From Streptomyces asoensis (GTDB taxonomy: Bacteria; Actinomycetota; Actinomycetes; Streptomycetales; Streptomycetaceae): 64,000 nucleotides of DNA. Below, piece after piece: positions 1 to 8,392 of this stretch; the first letter of the stretch is position 1, and the number at the start of each line of letters is the position of its first letter. The position numbers and the translations under genes are program-made. The DNA is taken from assembly GCF_013085465.1 (NCBI RefSeq), contig NZ_CP049838.1, positions 372,001 to 436,000 of the forward strand, read 5' to 3'. Under the pieces are notes generated by a model, which saw only the letters and a list, made by a program, of their open reading frames with translations, was not told the origin of the DNA and searched no databases.

Positions 1-105
1 CGCACTCCTGAGCAGGGCGCGGCCACGGCGATCCGGCTCGCCACGCTGCCCGACGGCGGCCCGACCGGTTCGTTCTTCGAGGACGACGGCGTCATCCCCT
101 GGTGA
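1..105 (+). CDS. Short-chain dehydrogenase, C-terminal end (partial)
   Basis: This is the last 34 codons of a gene that begins before the window; the TGA stop is at 103-105. The tail contains [15 protein letters not shown] and ends IPW, which is the usual C-terminal signature of classical short-chain dehydrogenases/reductases, where the residues after the conserved proline-glycine turn close over the substrate site. The Rossmann motif and the catalytic Tyr-x-x-x-Lys are outside the window, so substrate and cofactor cannot be read. Assignment rests on this tail only. No gene follows closely on the same strand; the next coding signal is a remnant of a different family. Confidence 0.75.
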   Translation, partial: RTPEQGAATAIRLATLPDGGPTGSFFEDDGVIPW

Positions 106-381
106 CCCCGAACCTGTCGTGATCACGCTGTAAGCCCTACGCCCAGGGCCTGTTGTGCTGGTTGCCGGTACCCGTCGATGACTGCGACCAGCACAGCCGC
201 GGCACCAGAACGACCCCGGGACAGGGTCCGGCATGCGAACTCGATATGGCAGGGACCCCGGTCGAAGCGCCGGACCCGGGCGCCCTGGCCGCCTCTCCGC
301 GGATGGTTGTACGCAAATACGCAAGGACTGGCGCGAGGCCGTCGTCGAGGACAAGGACAAGGGCAAGGGAGCCACTGGCCG

Positions 382-600
382 AATCCAGAGGTCTCCGCCC
401 GCGCCGCAGGCCGCCCGGTGCGCTTCCACGCCCAACCGATCGAACAGTTCCGCGCCCGCAGCGAGGAGATGGCCGCCATGGACGACTGGTTCAACACCGT
501 GGGCTTCCGCGCCGATGTAGCAACCCTGCGCGAACATCACCCCGAGCTGACCACCCTGGCCACGTGGGTGCGTAGCCACTGGTCGGCACCGGCGGAACCG
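382..600 (+). pseudogene. NmrA-like NAD(P)-binding protein remnant
   Basis: Only one stretch of about 70 codons looks coding. It resembles the C-terminal part of NmrA/HSCARG-type NAD(P)-binding proteins: AGRPVRFHAQPIEQFRA, then a WFNTVGFRADVATLREHHP segment and a final tryptophan-containing helix. The Rossmann half with the GxxGxxG motif is missing and no start codon with a ribosome binding site precedes the homologous part. The reading frame stays open for another 500 bases but that extension is Arg/Pro/Ala-rich shadow sequence antisense to the PPOX gene. I see nothing recognisable in 106-381 or 601-807. Likely a deletion remnant. Confidence 0.55.
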
Positions 601-807
601 AAGGGCGGGTCCTGGTCTGCCTTTTCACCGGGGGCTCGCGGATCGACACGATGCACAGCCCGGGCCCCGAGCAGGCCCAGCCCCAGCCCTGGGCGCCGTG
701 CACGCCCGGCGCGCCAGAGGCCCCGGGCCGGGCCCGTCGGCTCCACCCTCCAGGGCGTGCCGGCCTGGGGGTTCGGCCCGCTGGTGTTCACTCCGCGGAT
801 CGGCCCG

Positions 808-1467
808 TTACTCGTACCGGTACTTCAGCGAGTCCGCCTCCGCCTGCTCGACGTCGGCGATCGTCAGCTCCGGTATCCGCAGTTGGGCCAGTGTCACCTC
901 GGCCGAGGTCGGCTGGGCGTCCGCCGGCAGCCACTGCTCCGGCTTCCAGGCCCCGCTGCGCAGCAGCGACTTGGGGCAGTGCGGGTAGACCTCCTCGATC
1001 CCCAGCACCAGCGCACTGGCCGGCGGCTTTCCCACGGCGGTCAGCTGCGACAGCAGCTCCGGGCGGGTGGAGACGACAGCCCGGCCGTTCACCCGCAGGG
1101 TGGTGGTCCGCCCGGGGATGACGAACAGTAGCCCGGCCCGTCCGGTGGCGATGACGTTCTGAAGGGTGTCCAGCCGCTTGTTGCCGGTCGCGTCCGGAAT
1201 CGCCACCGTCCATGCGTCCAGGACGGCGACGAACCCGGCGGGACCGCCGCGCGGCGAGACGTCGCAGTTGCCCTCGGCGTCCGCGCTGGCGACCAGGACC
1301 AGCGATGAGCAGCCGATCAACCGCCGGGTGTGTTCGGTGAGTTCGGTCATCTGCTTGCGCACGGCCGCGTCACCGGGGAGTTCGTACGCCCGGCGCAACG
1401 CCTCCTGGTCGGGCACGGCGTCGAGGCGGAGCGAGTCGAAGGCACTGCCGGCAAGGGGTGTCGTCAT
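808..1467 (-). CDS. Pyridoxamine 5'-phosphate oxidase-family FMN protein (MSMEG_1061-like)
   Basis: A 219-residue protein with the split-barrel PPOX fold. Key segments are SSLVLVASADAEGNCDVSPRGG, which opens the FMN-binding barrel, followed by the IPDATGNKRLDTLQNV motif and GLLFVIPGRTTTLRVNGRA, which match the MSMEG_1061 group of FMN/F420-type flavoproteins. The C-terminal part has an EEVYPHCPKSLLRS motif typical of this group. Such proteins are cytoplasmic oxidoreductases of mostly unknown substrate. It is a single gene on the minus strand, with no obvious partner: downstream are the NmrA and dehydrogenase remnants on the other strand. Length is normal for the family. I am confident of the family, not of the reaction. 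Confidence 0.88.
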   Translation of the reverse strand: MTTPLAGSAFDSLRLDAVPDQEALRRAYELPGDAAVRKQMTELTEHTRRLIGCSSLVLVASADAEGNCDVSPRGGPAGFVAVLDAWTVAIPDATGNKRLDTLQNVIATGRAGLLFVIPGRTTTLRVNGRAVVSTRPELLSQLTAVGKPPASALVLGIEEVYPHCPKSLLRSGAWKPEQWLPADAQPTSAEVTLAQLRIPELTIADVEQAEADSLKYRYE

Positions 1468-1695
1468 GCCTCCGACCCTAACGAGCCGACCTGCGATTGG
1501 TGTGGGCGCAGATCACCCCCGTGATCTTCGGCCCTGGCTCCCCATGACGGCCGGGCCATCCGGCTTCCAGTCGACGGGCGGGCGCAGGCTCTGGCCCGCC
1601 GCGGCGACCGACAGGGCGCGGAGCGGGCGGCAGAAAGGGCGCCGTGCCCGGTTGCGCCGCACGGAGGTCTTCGTGCGGCACAACCCTTGGGCGGA

Positions 1696-4665
1696 TCAGG
1701 TGATGCGCAGCCTGATCGTGCGGGATTCCGGGCGGAGGGCGAACTCGGGCCACACGTCCGGGCCGCACGCGCGCGAACCGAGCCCGTGTTGGGCGGCGTC
1801 GACGATCAGGTGGCTTGTCGTCGAATTCGGCAGTTCGAAGGGATGTTCCGCTCGGGCGATCTCCTGGGGCGTGTGCCGGCTGAGGGTGAAGCCGGGGCGG
1901 CGACCGCGTGTGTCGGGGAGCGCCTCGACGCGCAGCACTTCGGTGTCGGCGCACGTCAGCGTCAACCGGCGCAGTGCGGAGCGGTGTCCGGTCTCCTGGG
2001 GACGCGCGTAGTCGACCGCCAGGTCGCGGACCGTGGCGGAGAAGCGCCCCGTACGTGCCGCACGCAGGCTGTCGGGGTAGGACTCGAGCGGGCCGAGGCC
2101 GAACCACTCGGCGCCGTCGACGGGAGCGTCACCGTCGGGCAGGTCGAAACAGATCCCGATCCTCGGCCACACCGTGTGCCACCCGCGTGACGGTTCGATC
2201 TCCACCCGCAGTTCCACCTCGTCGCCCTCCAGCGACCAGATGGACTCGACCATCACCCACGACCCGGAGTTCGCCGCGGAGACCTTGTCGACCGTGCGGA
2301 GGGCCCCGGCGGTGCGCTCCACGGAGACGCGGCGCGTGGTCAGCCGGTCGAGGCCGTCGCGCCGCCAGAGTTCGGCGTTGGAGACTCCGGCGATGCCGGC
2401 GTCGCTCTCCCCCACCTCACCCCACGCGCCTTCGTCGTTGTCGGTCGGTGCACGGAACAGTTCCAGCCGCGGGCCCGTCACGGCGCGGCCGCCGAGGCGT
2501 ACGAGGGTCCCGTCGACGAACTCGGCGGTGCCCAGGGTCAGGGTGCCGTCGGCGGGTCGCCAACCGGTGCGGGCCCGTACGCGGGGCACGGGGCGGTGGA
2601 GTGAGCGGTCCAGCTGGGCGGTCGCGATCACATGCCCTTCCTCCGCCCAGGCGGTTCCGGCCGCCAGCACCGCCTCGACGGTCAGCCAGGTCTCGGCGTC
2701 CTGCGCCACCGGGATCCTCGGCAGCGAAACCCGGGCCGAGTCGCCCGCCACGACGGCCGGAACGTCCAGGTACCCGGAGGCGACGGGCGCGCCGTCGTGC
2801 TCGACGCGCCAGCGGAAGCGCAGGTCGGACGTGTCGGCGGTGTGCCGCAGGTTGCCGATCGCCACCTTGTCACCGTGGAAGGTGAAGCGGAGCGGCTGGA
2901 CGACGGCCTTGAACTCGTGAAGGCTCGGCGTCGGGACGTCGTCGCTCAACAGCATGCCGTCCATGACGAAGTTGCCGTCGTGCACGACCTCCCCGAAGTC
3001 GCCGCCGTACGCGTAGAACGGCGTCCCGTCCGCGGTGGTGGTCAGGATGCCGTGGTCGCGCCACTCCCAGACGAAGCCGCCGTGCAGCCGCGGGTACTGA
3101 TGGACCAGCGCCTCGTACTGGTCGAACGCCCCCGGCCCGTTGCCCATCGCGTGGGCGTACTCGCACAGCAGGAAGGGCTTGGTGCGCTGCCGGGCGCCCT
3201 GGGCGGGAGTGCAGTGGAGCAGCGGGGAGCGGGATCCGTCGGTGCCGATCTGCTCGGTCTCCGGCACCGAGGCGTACATGCGCGAGTAGACGTCGGTGTA
3301 CTCGCCGGTGTAGTCGCCCTCGTAGTGCACGGGGCGTTCGGCGTCGCGGGCGTGGACCCACGCCGACATGGCGGCGAGGTTGCTGCCGGTGCCCGCCTCG
3401 TTGCCGAGCGACCAGATCACGATGCTGGGGTGGTTCTTGTCGCGTTCGACGGTGCGCTCGATGCGGTCGAGGTACGCCTCGCGCCAGGTCGGGTCGTCGC
3501 TGGGGTTGCCGACCCAGTCCACTTCTCCGAAACCGTGCGTCTCGAGGTCGCATTCGAGGACGACCCAGAATCCGAGTTCGTCGGCGAGGTCGAGCAGGCG
3601 CGGGTGCGGCGGGTAGTGGCTGGTGCGGATCGCGTTCACGTTGAACCGCTTCATGCGGGCCAGGTCCTCGCGGGCGTGCGCCTCGTCGAAGACACGGCCG
3701 CGCAGCGGATGGGTCTCGTGGCGGTTCACGCCGTGGAACACGACGCGGCGGCCGTTGACGAGGAACTGGTCGCCGCGGATCTCGACCGTGCGGAAGCCCG
3801 CCCGCAGGGTGACGGTCTCCGCGGCCGTCGACACGGTGACGTCGTAGAGGCGGGGCCGCTCGGCCGACCAGGGGTCCACGTCGGCGATGTCGAAGGGGGT
3901 CACCTCGGCCGGGGCCGACCAGGTGCGCTCGATGCCGAGTTCGGGAATGCGCAGGGTGACCGGGTAGGCCGTCGGCTCGGCGGTGATCTCCGCGTCGACC
4001 CGGCCGTGTCCGTCGGTGAACCCGGTCCGCAGCCAGACGTCCTCCAGGCCGCCGGCCGGCCGGGCGGTCAGGGTGACGTCGCGGAAGATTCCCGGCAGCC
4101 ACCACTGGTCCTGGTCCTCGACGTAGCTGGCAGCCGACCACTGGTGCACCCGTACGGCGACGACGTTGTCGCCCGGGCGTACCGCGGACGTCACGTCGAA
4201 TTCGTGGGCGAGCCGGCTGCCGCCGGCGCTGCCCATCTCCACCCCGTTCACCCACACCCGGAAGAGCGACTCGACACCGTCGAACCGCAGGACGACACGC
4301 TCGGCGTCCGACCAGTCCGCGGGCATGTCGAAGTGGCGGCGGTGATCGCCGGTGGGGTTCTCGTCCGGGACGTGCGGCGGGTCGATGGGGAACGGGAACT
4401 GGATGTTCGTGTAGATCGGGCGGCCGTGGGCCCCGTCGCCTTCGAGTACCCAGTGGGAGGGCACGGGCAGGTCGTCCCAGTCCTGATCGTCGAAGTCCTC
4501 GGCCGCGAAGTCCTCTGCCACGGACGCCGTGGGCGACAGCCGGAATCGCCAGGACCCGTTCAGCGAGCGGGAGGGCGCGTCGGAGTGCAGCCACGAGCGC
4601 GCCGGGCGGAGCGCGCCACGCCCCGGTGCGGTGTCGGAAACATGGGGGGAGAACCGGGAGAGCAA
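1696..4665 (-). CDS. Glycoside hydrolase family 2 beta-galactosidase
   Basis: A 989-residue LacZ-type enzyme that would hydrolyse terminal beta-D-galactosides. The order is an N-terminal sugar-binding jelly roll (about 30-210, with DQWWLPGIFRDV), an Ig-like domain, the TIM barrel (about 300-590) and the C-terminal beta-galactosidase small-chain domain. The acid/base Glu is in SLGNEAG (residue 423) and the nucleophile Glu in LLCEYAHAMGNGPG (residue 502), so the site is intact. There is no signal peptide, so it should be cytoplasmic and act on imported galactosides. The start is inferred to be TTG at 4665, since no in-frame ATG lies before the first conserved segment; that start is the weak point. 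A LacI-type repressor gene lies upstream on the same strand with a large palindrome between them. Confidence 0.93.
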   Translation of the reverse strand: MLSRFSPHVSDTAPGRGALRPARSWLHSDAPSRSLNGSWRFRLSPTASVAEDFAAEDFDDQDWDDLPVPSHWVLEGDGAHGRPIYTNIQFPFPIDPPHVPDENPTGDHRRHFDMPADWSDAERVVLRFDGVESLFRVWVNGVEMGSAGGSRLAHEFDVTSAVRPGDNVVAVRVHQWSAASYVEDQDQWWLPGIFRDVTLTARPAGGLEDVWLRTGFTDGHGRVDAEITAEPTAYPVTLRIPELGIERTWSAPAEVTPFDIADVDPWSAERPRLYDVTVSTAAETVTLRAGFRTVEIRGDQFLVNGRRVVFHGVNRHETHPLRGRVFDEAHAREDLARMKRFNVNAIRTSHYPPHPRLLDLADELGFWVVLECDLETHGFGEVDWVGNPSDDPTWREAYLDRIERTVERDKNHPSIVIWSLGNEAGTGSNLAAMSAWVHARDAERPVHYEGDYTGEYTDVYSRMYASVPETEQIGTDGSRSPLLHCTPAQGARQRTKPFLLCEYAHAMGNGPGAFDQYEALVHQYPRLHGGFVWEWRDHGILTTTADGTPFYAYGGDFGEVVHDGNFVMDGMLLSDDVPTPSLHEFKAVVQPLRFTFHGDKVAIGNLRHTADTSDLRFRWRVEHDGAPVASGYLDVPAVVAGDSARVSLPRIPVAQDAETWLTVEAVLAAGTAWAEEGHVIATAQLDRSLHRPVPRVRARTGWRPADGTLTLGTAEFVDGTLVRLGGRAVTGPRLELFRAPTDNDEGAWGEVGESDAGIAGVSNAELWRRDGLDRLTTRRVSVERTAGALRTVDKVSAANSGSWVMVESIWSLEGDEVELRVEIEPSRGWHTVWPRIGICFDLPDGDAPVDGAEWFGLGPLESYPDSLRAARTGRFSATVRDLAVDYARPQETGHRSALRRLTLTCADTEVLRVEALPDTRGRRPGFTLSRHTPQEIARAEHPFELPNSTTSHLIVDAAQHGLGSRACGPDVWPEFALRPESRTIRLRIT

Positions 4666-4769
4666 CAGGTCACGACTCTTTCTTGGTGACGAACGGGAAC
4701 CGGAGGCCGACGGCGGTCGCCGGCCCGGGTGCGGGCGGTGCGGGGTGGGCCTGACCCTCTCCCGTGAGC

Positions 4770-4815
4770 GTCCCGTGAGCGCTCCCGTGAACGTTCACGG
4801 GAGCGCTCACGGGAC
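4770..4815. promoter_or_regulatory. 46-bp perfect palindrome, probable LacI-type operator array
   Basis: Every base from 4770 to 4815 pairs with its mirror about the axis 4792/4793. Inside it are three nested palindromes whose centres are 12 bp apart: GAGCGCTC (4777-4784), GTGAACGTTCAC (4787-4798) and GAGCGCTC (4801-4808). GAGCGCTC-type cores are typical of LacI/CebR-type operators in actinomycetes. It sits in the leader between the LacI-family gene and the GH2 gene, 105 bp before the GH2 start, so it most likely lets that repressor control the beta-galactosidase. It could also form a hairpin in RNA. Confidence 0.75.
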
Positions 4816-4928
4816 CGCTTACAAGATTCCTACGGATGGATCTCCAAGTGCGGGGCGGAACGTTCGGAAGTTTGCGCTCAGGCGCGGAGCCATGTCAAGA
4901 CATTCGAGGCGGATGCCCGTCCCTGGCC

Positions 4929-5933
4929 TCAGGCCGACCCGCTCAGGTGAAGCTCAGCGTGGACGACCAGCTCGTCGGCCTCCAATGTGTCCAGCCCCGA
5001 CAGCAGCCGCGCGACCTGCTCGATGGCGAGTGCCCCGAGCTTTCGCGTGTCGAGGGCGACGCTGGAGAGCGGGGGTTCGACGAGTGCTCCGAGCTGGAGG
5101 CCGTCGAAGCCGATCACCGCCAGATCCCGCGGGACTCTCCGGCCGAGCCGGCGTGCCTCACGGAGTGCGCCGATGGCGATGATGTCGTTGAAGGTGAAGA
5201 CCGCGGTGACCTCGGGATGAGCGGCGAGCAGGGTTCTGAGCGCCTCCCCTCCCCCGTCGGCCGACTGGTCGGCACCGACCACCCGGCCGGTGTCGACCCC
5301 GTGCGCCTTTGCCGCCGCCGTGAACCAGTCGTGCCGGATGCTCGGCTCGGCGCGGGTGTGGTGGTCCAGCATGCCGATGCGGGTGTGTCCCCGCGCGACC
5401 AGGTGCGCGATCGCGGCGTGAACGCCCCTCTCCCCGTCGATCCGGATCGAGCTGAACCGCGTGCTACGGCCCTCACGGCCGATGAGCACGACCGGCATGC
5501 CCCGGGTGTACGACTCCAGCTCGCTCTCGGAGCAGCTGAAGTAGCCGATGACCGCGTCCACCTGCGAGGTGATCACCTGGAGTGTGCCGCGCTCTTCCTC
5601 CGCCCGGTCCGTGGTGTCGTACACGACCACGTGCCAGCCGCGGGATCTGGCCGCCTCCAAGGCGGCGGCGGCGACCTCGGTGAAGAACGGGTTGAGCAGG
5701 TCGGGGATGACCAGTCCGATGGTCATGGTGTCCTGGCGGACCAGACCTCGGGCGAATCGGCTCGGGCGGTAGCCGAGCGCGCGCGCCGCGTCGAGCACGC
5801 GCTGCTTGGTGTCGCTGTCGATCTCGCCCTTGTCGTTGAGCGCCCGCGACACGGTCTGTCGGGACACCCCGGCGGACCTGGCGACGTCGTTGATCGTGAT
5901 CTTCCGAGGCTCAGCCCCCGGTGTCGACACCAT
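4929..5933 (-). CDS. LacI-family transcriptional repressor
   Basis: A 334-residue DNA-binding repressor. The N-terminal helix-turn-helix is ITINDVARSAGVSRQTVSRA (about 13-32), followed by the hinge helix region and a type I periplasmic-binding-protein-like sensor domain with TMTIGLVIPDLLNPFFTEV and the C-terminal DLAVIGFDG motif. The start at 5933 is preceded by a very strong ribosome binding site (AAGGAGGTG), so the longer open frame upstream is rejected. The GH2 beta-galactosidase gene follows on the same strand, with the 46-bp palindrome between, so it probably represses that gene and is released by a galactoside or related sugar. The ligand cannot be read from sequence. Confidence 0.92.
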   Translation of the reverse strand: MVSTPGAEPRKITINDVARSAGVSRQTVSRALNDKGEIDSDTKQRVLDAARALGYRPSRFARGLVRQDTMTIGLVIPDLLNPFFTEVAAAALEAARSRGWHVVVYDTTDRAEEERGTLQVITSQVDAVIGYFSCSESELESYTRGMPVVLIGREGRSTRFSSIRIDGERGVHAAIAHLVARGHTRIGMLDHHTRAEPSIRHDWFTAAAKAHGVDTGRVVGADQSADGGGEALRTLLAAHPEVTAVFTFNDIIAIGALREARRLGRRVPRDLAVIGFDGLQLGALVEPPLSSVALDTRKLGALAIEQVARLLSGLDTLEADELVVHAELHLSGSA

Positions 5934-6304
5934 CGCCCACCTCCTTCTTCTCCGCTCGCGAACGCCGGTGCGTGCGCAGAGCCTGAGTATGCATGGGCCA
6001 AAGGGTCGAACGAAGCCGGGCGTCCTCGCGGCCCGGGTGCCGCCGGCGCCGAACTCCGGGAGAGCCCACGTGATCATCCCGCGTCTTCCGGTGCGCCGTT
6101 CCTCCCACGCACCGTCATCGGTGATCTTTTCCGTCCGTGCATCGGTCACCACCCGCCGGACGGCTGGCGGCGGCCCTAGATTCGGCGCCGGATCCGCTCG
6201 GCGCGGCGGGTCGTACGAGCCGCGCCGGGCGAACGGGTGTGCCGTCGCGCGCCCGCGTTCACCACGGTCCGGGGGCCCGGGCCCCGCGGAGGGGGAGACT
6301 GCTC
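5934..6304. other. Divergent intergenic region without a gene
   Basis: This 371-bp stretch separates the divergently read LacI-family gene and the secreted-protein gene, and must hold both promoters. It contains the repressor's strong ribosome binding site at its left edge and GGAGGGGGAG before the rightward start. I see no conserved -10/-35 pair, no second copy of the 46-bp operator, no RNA gene and no convincing small ORF. Confidence 0.4.
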
Positions 6305-6874
6305 ATGACACTCATCGACAGGACACTCGGACGGCTGTCGCGCCGGGTGGGCGTCGTCGCGGCCGCCGTCGTCACGGCCGCCGCGTCTGCGCTGGTGGCC
6401 GCTCCACCGGCCTCGGCGGCCACGTACCAGTACGACTGCCGTCGGCTGCTCGGCTCGGGCTCCTACAACAACCCCGTCTCCCTGGGAAACGTGACCGGGC
6501 GGACCGTCGTCGCGGTCAACTGCCCGCCGCTCACGTCCGGCGCCGGCTACGCCAACCGGTACTTCAGCTTCACGCTCACCCGACCCGCGCGCGTGCCGTC
6601 GTACGCGGGCGCCTCCTTCGCCTTGGACGCGACCCGCAGGTCCGCCGTCAACCCCTCGCTGAGCAGGGGGGCTTACACGATCATGCACACCTCGGCGGGC
6701 GTGTGGACGTACAACCGCGCCGGTGCGGCCAACGGGCGCTACCTGCCCCTGGGGCCGCTGCCCGGCGGCGGGGTGCTACCGGCCGGCACTTACCGCCTCA
6801 ACCTCCAGAAGCTGGACTCGCCGCTGAGGTCGATCAGCACCCCGTGGTTCAACGTGGTGGTCGCCATCTCCTGA
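6305..6874 (+). CDS. Small secreted protein of unknown function
   Basis: A 189-residue protein. Residues 1-40 form a Sec-type signal peptide: basic RTLGRLSRR, a hydrophobic VVAAAVVTAAASALVAA core and an ASA cleavage site. The mature part is rich in Tyr, Gly, Ser and Asn and has two cysteines (YDCRRLLG and VNCPPLT) that could form one disulphide; it looks like a compact beta-rich extracellular domain. The ATG at 6305 follows GGAGGGGGAG at good spacing. I do not recognise the family. It is transcribed away from the LacI-family gene and nothing indicates joint function with the beta-galactosidase. Confidence 0.75.
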   Translation: MTLIDRTLGRLSRRVGVVAAAVVTAAASALVAAPPASAATYQYDCRRLLGSGSYNNPVSLGNVTGRTVVAVNCPPLTSGAGYANRYFSFTLTRPARVPSYAGASFALDATRRSAVNPSLSRGAYTIMHTSAGVWTYNRAGAANGRYLPLGPLPGGGVLPAGTYRLNLQKLDSPLRSISTPWFNVVVAIS

Positions 6875-7080
6875 GCCGCGCGGGCGGCGAAACCGACGGG
6901 CCACCTGGTGCTGGACCGCCGGCTTCGCCGCCCGCCGTCGGTGTGGTCGTACGCCGGGGAGAACGTCTGGTCGAGCCCGTCGGCGTTCTGCGGGAGGTGG
7001 CGGCGCGGTGCGGCGTCGCCTCTGAACCCACAGGAGCCGTCCAGCACGCATGCGCAAACAGCCGGTGTCCCGCAGCCGGA

Positions 7081-7377
7081 TCAGCTCAGCGATGCGCGCG
7101 TGAAGTGCCGCACCTGAAGTGGTGCGACGAGGTACTCGTCCTCGCCCGGCAGAACCACGGGCTGGTCACGCCAGTGCTCACCGGCGTAACCGATCAGATC
7201 CTGCTCGCTGCGCCAGCGACTGACGTACAGCAGCGAATCCGGCGGCGCGAGCAGTACCTCGTGGTCGACCAGCCCTGGGTAGCGGCTGGGGAACTCGCGT
7301 ACCGCAGAGACGATCATGTCGCGGAATGCCTCGAACCGTTCAGGACGTACGCGTGCCTCACTCACTCTGATGATCAC
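7081..7377 (-). CDS. Antibiotic biosynthesis monooxygenase (ABM) domain protein
   Basis: A 98-residue single-domain protein with the dimeric ferredoxin-like alpha/beta-barrel fold of the ABM family. It starts MIIRVSEARVRPERFEAF, continues with a helix and PGLVDHEVLLA, and has the typical LYVSRWRSEQDLIGYAGEHW segment that contains the conserved Trp and the helix packing on the sheet. Members are cofactor-free monooxygenases or quinol-handling enzymes, but many have unknown roles. Twenty-one bases upstream on the same strand lies a WD40 remnant, so this gene may once have been the last gene of a now broken unit. Family is clear, substrate unknown. Confidence 0.8.
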   Translation of the reverse strand: MIIRVSEARVRPERFEAFRDMIVSAVREFPSRYPGLVDHEVLLAPPDSLLYVSRWRSEQDLIGYAGEHWRDQPVVLPGEDEYLVAPLQVRHFTRASLS

Positions 7378-7398
7378 GGTTGTCAGAGTGTCACGCGG

Positions 7399-7850
7399 TC
7401 AGCTGTGCGGGCACGCCGATGCGTCCGACGCGGACAGCCGCAGTCGGCAGATCTCGGCGAAGCGGGCCGACAGGTCCAGGTTCCACAGCCGTACGGTCCC
7501 GTCGTTGCTGCTGCTGGCCACCGTCCGCCCGTCCGGGCCGAACACGGTTCCCCAGACCGCGTTCGTGTGCCCGGTCAGCGTGGCCCACGGCCGCCGCTCT
7601 GCCACGTCCCACAGCCGCACCGTACGGTCGGCGCCCGCCGATGCCAGCAGCGCGCCGACCGGGGCGAACGCCACCGAGAACACGTCTCCGTGGTGCCCGG
7701 TGAGCGTGGCGAGGAGGCGGTGGGTGGCGACGTCCCACAGCCGGACCGTGCCGTCGGAACCGGCCGAGGCCAGCGTCCGCCCGTCGGGCGCGAACGCCAC
7801 CGAGAACACGGCCGAGCGATGCCCCCGCAGGGTCGCGACGGACCGGTGTC
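7399..7850 (-). pseudogene. WD40-repeat protein, C-terminal remnant
   Basis: About 150 codons encode three consecutive WD40 blades, each with a GH dipeptide, an FAPDGRTLASAGSDGTVRLW-type core and a Trp-Asp or Trp-Asn end. Intact Streptomyces WD40 proteins normally carry seven or more blades behind a long N-terminal part, often a kinase or XRE/AAA module. Here homology stops abruptly at about 7850, and a TetR C-terminal remnant on the opposite strand begins at the same place. The frame stays open to 8100 but that extension is only the antisense of the TetR remnant. Probably a deletion or inversion scar. Confidence 0.75.
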
Positions 7851-8167
7851 GCGCGGCTCCTCTGGCAGCAGCTGGCGGACCCTCGACTGGCCGGTCAGGA
7901 ACGGCTCTTCTTCGAGATCTACGGGCCCGCGCTGCGGGGCCGCCCCGAGGCCGTCCCGGTTCTCGAAGGGCTCGTGAACGACTGGCTGGAGCCGCTCGTC
8001 GCCGCCGAGGTCGCCGCGGGGGCGGACCCTGCCGTGGCCCGGAACGCGCCAGGCTGGGACTCGCCACCGTCCGCGGTCTGCTGCTCGATCTCCTCGCCAC
8101 CGGTGACCGTGCAGGCGTCGACGCTGCGATGGCGGAGTTCCTCCGGCTGTACTACGGCTCGACGTGA
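7851..8167 (+). pseudogene. TetR-family regulator, C-terminal remnant with frameshift
   Basis: Residues beginning LWQQLADPRLAGQERLFFEIY are the ligand-binding half of a TetR regulator. They run in one frame to about 8040 (AAGADPAVARN), then continue in another frame as RARLGLATVRGLLLDLLATG and end FLRLYYGST at 8167. The helix-turn-helix is absent. So the gene has lost its 5' half and carries a frameshift. It directly abuts the truncated WD40 gene. The following 8168-8392 holds no gene that I can support. Confidence 0.7.
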
Positions 8168-8392
8168 CGGAGTCGCCGATCAGGCCAGGCGGCTGGGCCA
8201 GACGACGGCCGACGCCCTTACTGGATACGGCGAACAGCACACGATGCCTCTGTGGACCGCACGTAGTCGCGCTGTCGGACAGCGCGGGAACGCCGGCTCC
8301 ACGCCGGACGAACGCGCGCACCCGCGCAGCCTCGCCACCCGCACCGCGCCGGATTCGGCGGAGGAAACCACGTCATCCTCCACAGGTGTTCG

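Noticed and set aside
2632..4689. Open frame of 685 codons on the plus strand opposite the beta-galactosidase
   Set aside because: Composition is Val/Gly/Arg/Asp-rich antisense of a GC-rich gene; no family signature, while the minus strand has complete GH2 motifs.
8180..8383. 67-codon minus-strand frame between the TetR remnant and the XRE gene
   Set aside because: No ribosome binding site and Arg/Cys/Ser-rich composition; not convincing as a gene.
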